The position numbers and the translations under genes are program-made. Below the pieces are notes generated by a model. It saw nothing but the letters and a program-made list of their open reading frames with translations, had not been told where the DNA came from and searched no databases. 64,000 nt of DNA from Arbacia lixula (taxonomy: Eukaryota > Echinodermata > Echinoidea > Arbacioida > Arbaciidae), in NCBI GenBank assembly GCA_963669155.1, contig OZ022577.1:32029053-32093052 (forward strand). Direction: 5' to 3'. Shown here one piece after another: positions 1 to 12,900 of the stretch; position 1 is the stretch's first letter, and each line of letters begins with the position of its first letter.

Positions 1-3000
1 AGGGTGGGGGTGGGGGGGGGGGGGGGAGGGGGGGGGGAATGGATATGTTTGGGGAGAGGAGGGAGGTTAAATCAGGGGGATTTGTAACAATTATTTGAAA
101 AGAACATAACAATGTACATGTACATGTATATGCACATATTTTAGAACAAACCAGCCATGCTCACTCATTGAATGAGTATGAAGGATGCAGCACTTGATAC
201 ATGTAGCTAATGCAATGCGAAAATTGGTTTTCCCCACAGGGCTTTAAATGGACGTAGGTGTATCATGAGAAAACAGGATGCAGCTAAACGTGACTACACC
301 TACATTCTTACAGTCAGAACTTGAAGTACATGAATAGGACAATGCACCTAGGGTGTTGAATACGTATAGCTTTTGATACAGAGCTGTGTATTACATGTAG
401 TACTGCAAAGTATACATGTAATTCTGGGAAGATTCATTGAATTGGTAAACATTTCTACACATAACCAGCCTAATTGTATTGCCATAGCCAAGACAGTGTT
501 CACAATAATGACATATTCTATGTAAAATAATGAAAAAAAAATGCAACTCCTCAAATTGGCAACTGAATGCACTTTAAATATTCTGGCCTCAAATAAGTGT
601 TTCCTACAGGGTAGTTAGCATAATGCTCTATACAATTCATGCAGACAACACCCTCCTTCTTGGGAAAGTCCTATCTTAATGCTGAATATCTTATTGTGGT
701 CAATTCGAGTGTACACATGTAAATGATTTAATGTTAAACGTTTGATAGGGAGTATTGGATGTTTAACATACATTTGTACATGCATGCTTTGTGCCTGACG
801 TGTCTATCAACACACTTCTATCAAGACATAAATCAATCATGATACCCAGCCCAACATACACATTGTATCTGATGAAATGCTGAATGTGATTATTTTACAT
901 TCCCCCACAGGGTCTTCACTGTGAATGTACATGACGTATACATGTAGACGGAGAGGAGGGCGGTAACATCAATATTTTCCCCTCCACAGGATACAGCTGA
1001 CAATGATAGTGGGTGCCTTACATTGATACAAGCCACAGACAGGGGCATGATGTTTCACACTCATGGGGACAATTATGTAACCTGCCATTATCGCCATACT
1101 GAAGTATGAAAGGACTGATTGTGTTTATCACGCTAAACTGACTAAATGGTGTGTGATGCACAGTGAAACCTATCTACAAGGATCATCATCTATACAGACT
1201 GTCTGTAAAGACTTGAACTTGAAACTTTTCAGAGCAATTTGCATGCATTTGTTATAGCCTATATACAGAGAGTTTCTGCTGTTTCCCTTGGAGCAGTCTT
1301 GACAGACAGATTTGATTGTGAGAGTCATTCATGATGAACACAATGCACACAGGCATCCACCTAAAAAATATCAGGAGAAAATAATGATGTAGTATGTTTA
1401 AGTAGTTAACACAAACCTTCAATGTGGTTTGGACACAAAGAAAATAGCTTTGCTATGGGAAAGTTTGCTTTGGCACGAATTACTCGTAGTAAATTTTCAA
1501 TCAATTGAAAAAAAAAAATCAAAGTGAATACTCGCTAAATATCATGGCTATGGATATAATTTTTTTTGTTTAAATTGCAGAGTCTAGTTTGCTGCATTCA
1601 TAAATTTGAGCAAATCTGCAGAAAGGTCTATTATTCACTTTTAAGCACACATCTACAATACTCTCTCTCTTCTTCACAGGCACAGCATACGTGTTGTGAT
1701 CACAAGTTCCACATCCCTCTATCCACAGAATTTCCTTTTTCCGTTCAGATCAGCCAGGGGGGAAAGTACACACAATTTGGATAGGAGCTAGGAAGGCCAT
1801 TCAAGGATACACTTTTCTAGGGCTGAATAAGATGTTATGATTTCGCTCCAACAAGGGCTTATCTTTGACTCATTCATCAGTAATGCATGGATGTTTTGCC
1901 AGGGTAGTCTAGGCTTTTGTGAGCGCCTGTAAGAAGATTAAGTATCAACACAAGCTTGTTTGTATGAGTAAGCGTGCATACTTAACAAATTCATGCATGT
2001 GAAAGCAAGCTGATGCTACAAAAATGAATTTGCAAATTGTGAAGGACGAGTCATTTTCATTTTCATATTGACTATAACATTACCATTGGCATGGAGATGA
2101 AGGGTAAAGCATCTAGGGTTTTTAAAAGCTTAGTATTGTAAGAATCAAAGATATGGGTCAAGTCTTTTGAGGAGCATGTACTACAAATCAATCAATATGC
2201 CCTACATATCGTACAGCATTTCATAAAACTGGTTGATAAACAACAATCCATGTTTGAAAATAAAACACTGCGATAAAGTTGGCAAACACGCAATATTCAA
2301 CAGACCTGTATAAGCAAGGATGATATAGCCCCTGCAATGCTATCAGGGTTCTCTACAAAACCCCTATGAAATATTGTTCTCTTCATAGGGCACAATGGAA
2401 GGCATAGTTCAGCCGTTCCATTTCATGAGCTCAGGCTTAAAATGTAGCCCCCGCAAATACAAATTTCATTTTTTTTTTCCCCCCTGGTACTGACCCCAAA
2501 AGTGGTTTCTTTTATACCAATAGAACAATGCAGGCTCGTACTGTCACTGCCACAGTTCAATACTCTGTCTACTCACTCCCACTTCTTCACAGTAGTGCAC
2601 AATTGACCTTGCAGCAGACATCTCTTCCCACCAACAAATCTCAGTGGATATATTTACATGTAGTGTTATATGTATGAGCTGAAGAAAAATTTTAAAAATT
2701 GTATTCCATAATACACACAAATGTCTGTAAATTTCCACTTCTATTTCACAGTACAATGTTATGTCTATTTAAGGATAGAATTCTTATTTTGAAGTAAATA
2801 CAGGTCGATAGCAACATTCTCAGAACCTTCACTAACAAACTCCAGCAATGTCCAGAATGAAGGATATGGCAATATAAAGTCAATGCACATTGCATGTTAC
2901 ATCGTTTGACTGAGAAAGTGAGGTCAACCAAGGCGCACACTTACTGAATAAGCCAGTGATTCATCGCAGCATGGTGGGTCTGAAGATGTTGGTAAATGCC

Positions 3001-3794
3001 TTGAAGCTTTTGAAGCTTATAAACTCACAGAGTCATGATTCTGACTTAATTGTGTTTCAAGATGCAAACTTTACTGTACTAGGAAACAGTTTGGCACGAT
3101 CATGTTTGAAGATGTTGATTCAAGACTTTATTGCAGCTCATAAAAATATTGATTCCAGGCTAACATTCTAAATTTGTATTATTTTGAAAGGTGCATTTAA
3201 TTTCAAGAAGAAGCGCTACAAAAAGACTTTGCAGGAAAAAATTAAGAGGCTTGTTATGTTTTTTTCATCTCACTGATATATTGTGCTGTGGTTTGCGACT
3301 TCAAGCAAAATAAGATCATTTTTATCACGTTCAACTGCTCTTAACCACTGTATTAACACAAGAACTGAGGCTGCTAAGCAACATCAAGAAATTGGGAGAG
3401 GGGAAGATGGAGACAGAAGGAAGAGAAATAGTGAATACTTTTGACGCATTGCAATGGTCTCATGTAGACAGTCCTATAGCTGTTCCCTCAATTGTTCTCT
3501 ATTTTACATTTTAAAAATAGATGGAGAATCAATTTCTACAAGTTAGAGTAGGGAGGAAGGTAAAAAGAAAAGACAGACAAAATGCAAAACTAAACTGGAA
3601 TCAACTATCAGCTGACAACATTGGGTCAGATGGACACAGTCATACAGTTGTTCCACTCAACTGTTCTTATTCTTTGTATTGACAATAGAACTGAGATCAA
3701 AATCATCAGAGAAGGGGGGGGGGGTGGGGTGGGGGGAGGGAAGAGGAAGAAGAAGACAAAGAATGATAGGAAAGATAGTATTGCAGCAACGAAC
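1..3794. other. Intronic or downstream DNA of the RRBP1-like gene, no exon recognised
   Basis: This lies downstream of the last visible RRBP1-like exon on the minus strand, whose good donor at 3794 shows that transcription continues leftwards. I looked for the long coiled-coil exons expected next in this family and found none. The stretch opens with a poly-G tract (1-37), has a second G-rich tract at about 3713-3742, and is otherwise AT-rich with many TACATGTA-like palindromes. Several CCACAGG strings on the plus strand (about 230, 905, 985, 1675) resemble splice acceptors but lead to no credible exon. Confidence 0.5.
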
Positions 3795-3931
3795 CTTGAC
3801 CCAGTCATCAGCTGATGCGGATCCTCCTTGACGGTTGAGCAGAATCTCGATCAGCTGTTGGATCTCGGCATCCTTTAGAGGGGCATTCCTCACGGCAGTG
3901 ATCAGGGTCTTTCCACGCAGAGCTGGGGTGT
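3795..3931 (-). CDS. RRBP1: RRBP1-like coding exon 4 (conserved pre-coiled-coil segment)
   Basis: Acceptor CCTATGGCAG and donor GTCAAG|GTTCGT, 137 bases (two to complete a codon plus 45 codons). Codes TPALRGKTLITAVRNAPLKD then AEIQQLIEILLNRQGGSASA, which lines up with the RRBP1/kinectin block before the coiled coil (LVSTVGSM...RLIEILSEKAG). An in-frame ATG lies at the acceptor, but the phase match to exon 3 favours splicing. Confidence 0.8.
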
Positions 3932-6900
3932 CTGCCATAGGAGTGAGTCAAGAGAATGGGAGAGTGGATTGTTAGAAAATAAGAAGCAATCAACACTCAA
4001 CAACAATAGGTTGAATTGTACCAATAGCACCAGAATGCAACAAAATTATAAAAATCAGACACATAATAAAGACGTTGTGAATTCATACCAGCATTAAATT
4101 TCAATAACTTTCTTACAGTATGTCTGATTTTTCTCAAACTTTTGCCTGTTTCTCTCATTGTCAACCTAAAACAATTTTTTTCCATTTAATGCAACAAACT
4201 ACATGTCCCCTGCCCCCAACACACACAAAAAAAGGGTAAATGATAATGAAGTAACAATTTCAAATGTTTTTGTAACATGTATGTACATGTAAGCAATAAC
4301 TAGAGGCATTAACACAAGTACGTAAAACACCACTTAATTAAAGCAGTCAGCAGAAAAGAATTCCACGATAAATCGCCTTTTGATCTGCATTCATTCAGCT
4401 TAAGATTTCAGAGTTACATCACAGTTACCTCACAGTATATGTACCCACTCCTTTCTTCAGGTGCTAGTAATATACATGTAAGACATCCTTTAAAACTTTG
4501 CTTCCAGTGGCAGTGTCTAGATTTCACAACTTATACCTTTTTGGTTCATGCTTTGACTTCAAACGTTTCATGACGGATACTTCCTTTAAGTTCACAAGAT
4601 TCAAACTGGAGTCATCTTTAATTTCCTTCATAATCCACATTGACAGAAGTAAAGATGGACATTCTGGAACATGTAGGCTTGTCCACAGAAATACAAAATA
4701 TGTCTATGTCTGGCAACATCTAGATGGAAGGAATCTCTTCTTTTGTTTATAAAGGAAGATACGTAAGATATGTAACTTCTATCCAAAATGTGTGTCTTCA
4801 TTAGCAGTCTGTAGTTATACTTGTTTACAGGCAATTGGCAGATATAGAGAAAGGAGAATGCACAATTGTAAGAGTTAAACTCTCCTGTATGTACAGGTAT
4901 ACTATACTTGTAACAGCATCCTTTATCCTGAATTATGCAGATATAACATCATACTTAAGTGATGGAACATAAATATATTACAATATGGTACTAAATACAG
5001 CGACTACCTTTTCATTCAACTTTATCTTTCACAAAAACATAGTAGTTTTCATTTGATGTAACACATACTGCATGCTGTGCATCATACTATCATTGCACAT
5101 TTCAACTGTAAATGTATATATCCATGCATATCACAGTATTGATTTCATGTTATAGAAAAATAATGTTTTTCTGCAAACATGTACAATGTACATGGGCATT
5201 TTCACGGTAACTGACGTTACACGGCACAATTTTACACACCTTTCAATGTGTGTATCTCTCTTGCTACAAATAACTGAAGATTGTTATTGGTATAGTCAAT
5301 AAAGTTAACCTTGGTGTATAAATTGATATTAAGATTTTCAATGCAACTTCATTTGTTACACTTCAGAGAGCAAAAATGTGTTGGTAACTGACATTACACA
5401 AAAAGGACATGCAATTTTAGGGTGTTAAGTAAAATTGAAATACCTCATGTCTCTGATTGGATAGAGTGATGAGTTCAATGTATAAATATATCTTTGTTAC
5501 TAGGTTAAGATACAGTTATGTCAAAATATTAAATGATTTGTTATTGTATTCTGAGGGCCATGATAGTTTTTTTTTCATGACCATGTTGGTAACTGACGCT
5601 ACACTTACTTTTGTCGTTCAATTTACACAGACAGCCATGGTTAGTTATCAGTTTATAAGATCTCACATCCCAGACTTATCAAAATTAATAACATCCCACT
5701 GTAAAAAAAAAAAACTGCAAAAGAATTGGTAGTGACAAAGATTTTCCCATATAATTGAATGTTGGTTATATGTTGTCCCACATATACCATTTTATGTGCT
5801 GTTCATAAACTCATTAACAGAAATGTCACAGAAAGAAATAAAGGTGGTAAATGGTAGCCTTATAGTTCCTGCATAATTCTCCCTATCGCATATAGCTCTC
5901 CGAATCTGAACGTGTGTGGCGCTCTAATTTTTTTACCTTTAATTCTTGGGATATGAACTTCCGGTCCACGAACATTCGGCAATCCCGGACAATAAGGGAC
6001 CAGGGTATATCCAACTAATTTTATGAATATTAACCCTAAACCTAACCCTGACCTTAACACTAACCCTAAACCTTATTCTAAACCTAACCCTGACCCTAAC
6101 CACAACCCTACACAAAATTTTCACTGCTTAATTCATAAAAAAAAGTGATTTCTTGGTCACTTTCTGCCGACAACCTGCTCTTACGGGAAGTTTACGTCCC
6201 AAGAGCAATCGATCAGATATCGGTATCGTGAGGTGATATCGCTTGATATCGGCTATATGCGATAGGGAGAATTCCTGATGCAGTGAACTTTGAAAACAAA
6301 ATAAGTTTTGAAGTAGATCCATTTGAAAAATGAGAGGGATGTCCATCTGTCATGAACTTGCCCACATGAGCTAACTTTTCAGCTTAAAGATTAGTGTGCA
6401 GATTTAACACAATGTACATATGCAAATCAGCACTCTCTGGGCCAATGATATAACGACCACACTCAAGACCACTACTGGCTTTAGCCCTAATTTGCAAAGT
6501 GGATCTTCATTGTTCAGTACATTCCTAATTCAATGCCACAGCCCATCCCATGCCCCCTCCCACACGCACACACACCACAACCACCACCCGAATGAAAAAG
6601 AAATTGGTAGAGCTGACTACACACTTTGAATTCAAGAGATCATTCACAACAAAACTAGCACAAACCAGTTACTGCTTTGCATAGACAAGTAATCAGGCAT
6701 GTCCTTTACTCAAATGAACACACTTCCTGTGGTCTGTTTACATACAGTGTATGCACTTGTCATGTAAAAACCTGGATAAAAGGTACATTCAGACTATTCA
6801 TGATAACATTGGGAGTAGTCGGAGTACACTTTTTTTCATAGGCAGACTTTAAGAAAGCATTTCCAAAGAGGGAGTGTATTACATCTGTGAGTGCTGAACC

Positions 6901-9900
6901 AAATTCCATGTCTCTTGATACATTGTGCAGGTTGAATTTTTGCCTTTGTATGAATGCTCTTATTAATAGTAGTATCTAGTAATGTACTAGAAGTACAAAG
7001 TTTTACACACTACAATAGTACACATGTTCTCTATGAGCTGGTGACTCGTAGTCAAAATGATTCTTTTTACCAGATGCCACACCATGTACAGTACAGTATA
7101 TCTTGTAATTCAGACCAACTTCACTTCCCTCTAACGTCACATGTATTAGTGGCTGTCTGGGAGACCGAGTGCTACTGCTTGGCAACCAAAGACAACACTT
7201 GAAAGAAAAGCACTTACAGTATTAAAGATAGATCTCAATCATAATAATCACCAGGGTATCGACTAAAAGCTCACTCAGAAAGCACCCTAACTTCAATGTG
7301 TGACTGTATACTTAATACACGAGTACAGGGTATATTTACAGTAATGTAAATGCTAGATGCTTTTTCGTTTATATACCATGGTTTGATAATACCTCATTTA
7401 ATATCAATTCAATCAACTGAAAACAAAATAAGCAAATTAGGACTACCTTTGCACAGAAATAATCATGAAGACTATTTTGATACAATCATCTCTATTTTTC
7501 CCAATATACATGTAGGCCATGTTGTAAGCCATGTCATGTTGTATTGTAAGCCTATAGATTTGTGAAGTACAATGTACACATACTGTACTTGAATCCATCT
7601 GAAATTCTAGCATCTTTTGCACATGACATGTTATAATACTGCCATGTCTTTATGGACTACACTGTACAAAAGGATGTGCATGCAAACAATGCAGTTGTCT
7701 TCAAAATCTTTTTTTTTTTTCAATCTAAGGTCACCGTCTCTTTTTTCGTTCACCCTATAATCTCTGTTTCCTCTGAACAAGGAAACATCCAGTTCATGTT
7801 CACACTTACTGTACCACTGCAAAGACGTGTGTGTCTGGATGCACAGTAAGTAACAGTATTACATGTGCATACATGTAATACTGTAGCACATTGTGCAGTG
7901 GACTAAAGGTCATGAACCATGACTACTGGATAACTTATGGGTTGGCTGCCAGTGCAGACCTGTAATGATTTCCTTCCCTGTCACCACAGATAAGCCCTTG
8001 CTTTCTATTACCACCACGGCCTCAGCCCTCCAGTGAGTGCCACATGAACTTCCTGCCCATACTAAACAAAATATCCCTTCTTGGCATCCTTCCTTTAGAA
8101 CAATGTCCACACCCTGTTATGATAAGAAATAACGAGCTGTACACATTCTTTAGAACAATGCGGGTATGAATGCTTCAAAGGGATTTAAAGTTCACAGAAG
8201 AAGAGGTTTCAGAAAAGAAAATATACTGGGACATACATGTATTATACAGTTGTACAGGTGTACAATGTACATGTAGTTTTATCTACCCGTTGACACCTTC
8301 TTACAGCTTTATAGCATAGTGACCTGGAAAGAATCACATTTACATGTACATGTACCTGTCACTAAATATGTGCATGTACATAAGTGTACATATGTCTACT
8401 GAACCTTAGTACTTGAATTCACGGCGACATGTATTTTTTATGTGTGTTCCATGAATCAAATTCTATTCTCAATACTGTATAACAGAATGAAATGTAAACA
8501 AGTTGTACATTTTGTATGTGATATGTGCCCTCTTGGTAACATATAGATGCATAGTGTGTACGTAGCCACCGTAACACTACAAATTAAAATTCTTTTCATA
8601 TTGTATCCCAATTATGAGGACATTTTCATTAAGATGACATCAAAATTGGATATTCAACCATCTTTCAATGGGGGAATGTACTTCAAATTGTTTTAGCCCT
8701 TTTATGTGCCAACAGTTTTCGATTACCATGCACACATTGAAAGTCAGAAAATCCTCAAAGAAGCAATGAAGGCATCATGATATTCATCTCATATGAAGGA
8801 TGTGTGGCATATGCTTTAATAGGCCAGCCACATACATGTACAGTGTATGCCCTGCACAGTGGAAAGTTCTGTGTAACCTTTCCCACAAGTTAATTCTGGG
8901 AACGCTCCATGTATAGCCCCACTTGGTGTCTAGCTGTGTGGGCTGGTGCCACTGACTGACTTTTAATGAGGCCTACTGGAATGGAAGCAATCAAGGTCAC
9001 TTAAGGTCAAATTTCCTCTCTTCCCCCCTTTAGTCTATCCTCTCAGGCTACACATGGCAAACCAGGCAGTATACCTCTGGTTTTTAAAGGGAGTTACAGC
9101 TCACCTATACTAGGGCTGTCTTTGCCAAGCTGAAGATCCAAAATGTACATTCTGATTTGCTTGGTGAAATGGCTTGCAACTTTCACCTCCCTTGAACTAA
9201 CCTGATCTACCAGATTAAACTCAAAGATTACTCCCTAGATGGACATGCCCATGTTTCTTGGAAATTGGCGATGTCTCATTGAGAAATAAGCTCACATGAA
9301 AGGTTGTGTCAGCTTAACATGATTTCGCCACGGACACTCTGCCATTTATAATCATCAAAACACATGATCTGCACTCTCTTATTGAAAGTGGTCAAATTTG
9401 TTGAGAGAATTTGGAAAGCTCTCGGTCAGACATAACATCAGAATGATGTCAACATTATATAAAAAATACTTCTGTTTAAAAATATTTGATTTTATTCAGC
9501 CTCAAAGTTCACATGACAATCATATTTTACACAGTTCAAAAGTCAAAAATCCACATTCACAGAGAGTTGGTATTGTGAGAGAGTAAACACATGGCTGTTT
9601 GCGAAGATGAGGTCACACTTCCTTTTGTACTTTCCTTCCATATAATTCTACTACACAAGTATAACAAGCAGCAACAAGTACCATACTAGTAACAATGTCT
9701 GATACAGCGAGACTACACAGGAGGCCAAAACCCACATGCAGGAAAAGTGCAAAGTAAATGTATCACAATGAGTTTGCTGAATTGAGTTGAAAAACGTTGC
9801 CACGTGTCCCCCACTGTTCCCATCTCCCTTCTACCAGCAAGGTTACAACCAAATGATCCCTGCACTATATGTTCACTGAATGCAGTTATTCGTGTATAGA

Positions 9901-12900
9901 GTGTGTGTATGATCTCTTCCTTTGCTTCTGGGACAGATATTATACAGGTAGGCAGTGAAACTAATGTGGGGAAGTAGGACAACAAATCATGCCATGCTGC
10001 AGATTTTCTTGCCTGCTGAGGCCACATCTCATGCACTCCATCTGTATTTGGAATAGCTGAAAACAGCATGTGGACATCATGTTCAGAATAATGACAGACG
10101 GTATTTCAAAATATGAAATCATGTCTGTGCTTATTCTGTTCATACACATAGGCAGAATATTGCAATTTTTCATTTCCCTTTTCTATGAATAGAAAATCAA
10201 TATTTGTTTTCATAACGGCCCTACGTATGTCTTTGCATGTATTTAATTTCCATACGTGTACATGTATGACAGATGTGCCACAGACATGCTACAGTAGCAC
10301 AGTAGCTACAAGCACAGTAGGTCAACACAAACCAATTAAATGTTAGCATGCTGCAAATAACAGGGAGTGAAAGAAATAGAAAATGAAAGAGAGATTTGCA
10401 TCAAGTGCATAAATTTGTCACTTTTTGACCTGCCTAAGGTATTATATATTAGTATAAAGCAGATGCAAACTAGTATATTTGAAACAGTTCCTATTCATAA
10501 TCAAGTAATTTGTAGATGAGTTGCCTCGATGAAGCCATTTAAGCGTGACTCAGAAGTCAGTATTACGCCTGTCATATTAATCATTGCTCAATTCAAAGAT
10601 AGTATGATTACTATGATTAGGTGCATATCACGGTAGGATATGACAGCAATTATGAAGCTGTGGGGCATGGATTATTTTGACACAGTGCTCAGAGCACAGA
10701 AAGATCTTTGTTTTCCTGCTACAAGCCAGAAGCTTGTTCAATAAGTTGCTAGTCTTCCTACAGAGACCAGAGTATGCAATGTCTGTAAGAAATGTAATAT
10801 CATTTGCAGGGAATTATTTTGCCATGAAACAAACACATTGAAATTACTTTGTGCACTAAATCCAACAAGAACAAAGACAATTGACAGGGGCTTTTTTGCT
10901 TTTCAGGGGCTAAATTGCCCTGAACCCTTGAGCAACTTTTTCACTTGCATGTGATATGTTACTGACCCAAGTCAGAAAACAAACCAGTTGAAAATTCACA
11001 GGAACTGAGGTCATTTCAAAGATAGATTTTTGTGGTAAAGAGCCCATGTGCAACTTGTAATTATTCATAAGCTGTCGAGAAAGTCCGGGGCTAACGATTC
11101 CGAGTGGGAACAGCGTGGAAACAGCGAAGAAATTCCAGTGTGAAAAGCTTCAAAAAATAGTATGGGGCTAAGGATAGTACGGGGCTAAGAAAACCCGGTG
11201 AGAAAAGGGTACTTGTCACTATTCATTTAGATAACATGATAACAGAGTTCACAGTTTAACTGTTTTGTGCACTATTTTAAAACTGTGCATTTAAAGGTGC
11301 GGCAGCCGGCATGGCTTTACCAGTGACACAGCATTGTTGCACTTACAATAATGGAATACAAATTGTGTTTCTCTTTCTCTTTTTTGTTTGTTCAGATCAT
11401 ACATGTACCACTTACAGTTTTGAACTTTTGGCCACCCTTGTATGAAGCAAATGCATGATCCTTGGTGTTAAGAATAAAGAGGTAACTCTCTGTACATGTA
11501 CATGTATGTGAGGTCAAGTTCACCCATAGTCGTTTTGCCATTTCTGTCATCTTGAGAAACAATAGCAAGGAACACCAACTATTGCTCAATCACCATGCAC
11601 TTTCCACAATATCTCACTTCTATAAAAAAAAAAAAAAAAAAAAAAAATTGCTGAAACACCATCAGGCAAAATCAGAGATACAAGTACATTTACATGTACT
11701 CTTTAGTGAATAAGAGGATTGTGATAGAATCCTACATATGATCGTAAAGAAGTAATTTTGGGCCCTGCAATGCAAGAAAGAGCACCCATAAAAAATTATT
11801 TCTTTTCTAAGGTAGGTTAAAAGCAACGCATAGTTTTGGTGATGTGTACTTTTAATGAAATCAGGCTTGAAAAAAGGAATTTACAACTTCCCCTCATACA
11901 TATAAAAATTAATATGAAATTTTAAATCTTGTATTTTAATAACACGGAAGTTATTCAGGGACTGAAAAGGAGACTATCAAGCCAAGTGTCCTCAGACAGT
12001 TAAAGCCAGTCACAAGGTCTGCATATTACAGGACAGGAAGAAAGAGTTACAGAACATTTGTGTGCTGGGCAACAAGCTCAAAAATGCTACACTTCTCCAC
12101 ATTTCTATTTTGGCACACTCTACTAAAATCGTGCATACATGTAGCACAAAACAAACTATTTCATTTCAAGGATAGCTCTTAAGTCTGAACTCTTATAATT
12201 ATCATGTTCCCTCGGGGTAGCCATGCCGTCTTTGAAGGTTCAATGACGTCATGAAAACGTGTGAATCAATGTGCCAAGGGATGTATTGATTATGGACCAG
12301 TCACAATGTTAACAGTATCATGAGTTTCTGAAGCAGGATGTTATTATTACCCAGCAGTTCGAAAACAAAGCAAGAATCTAACGGTCAAGTAGTACAACAT
12401 GTACTGCAGTTATATGTACTAGTGGTATAGCAGGGAATTAGAATCAGCTGCTCCCTAGAACAGAGAACAATCTTTGTTTACACAGCAAATGCTTTGACCG
12501 TTTACACGATCCCTGCAAAATCAAGAGGATGTGCGCAATGTGTACCAAAAAAAAAATGAGCCCTATTAAAAAAAAAAGGTAGTTTAGCCATTCACATGAA
12601 ACCCATGATCATGGGAAACTAAATTTTTCTTGCAGTACCAAACAATCAATTCAGTATACATTACACCCAAATTATGCATCTAATTTAAGCCTGAGTCATA
12701 TCGATTTTTTCAGAAACCGGTGTTCGATGGCTTTGCGCCGATCGAACATCGATGCATCGATACATGACGTCACCCAGCCACTGCCAAGAGCCAATTTATG
12801 AATGAAAATATAGTAAGCATACGCAGTGCAATCCTTCCATTTCCCCACATAGTATTCCACCAAAACAAGCGTGCAATTCTCTATCACCTCGTACCAAAAT

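Noticed and set aside
225..1690. Several CCACAGG strings resembling plus-strand splice acceptors
   Set aside because: None opens a frame with protein-like content or a matching donor.
9713..10069. 118-codon open frame on the minus strand within RRBP1-like intron 3
   Set aside because: No recognisable domain, no fitting splice phases with neighbouring exons, and codon use like the surrounding intron.
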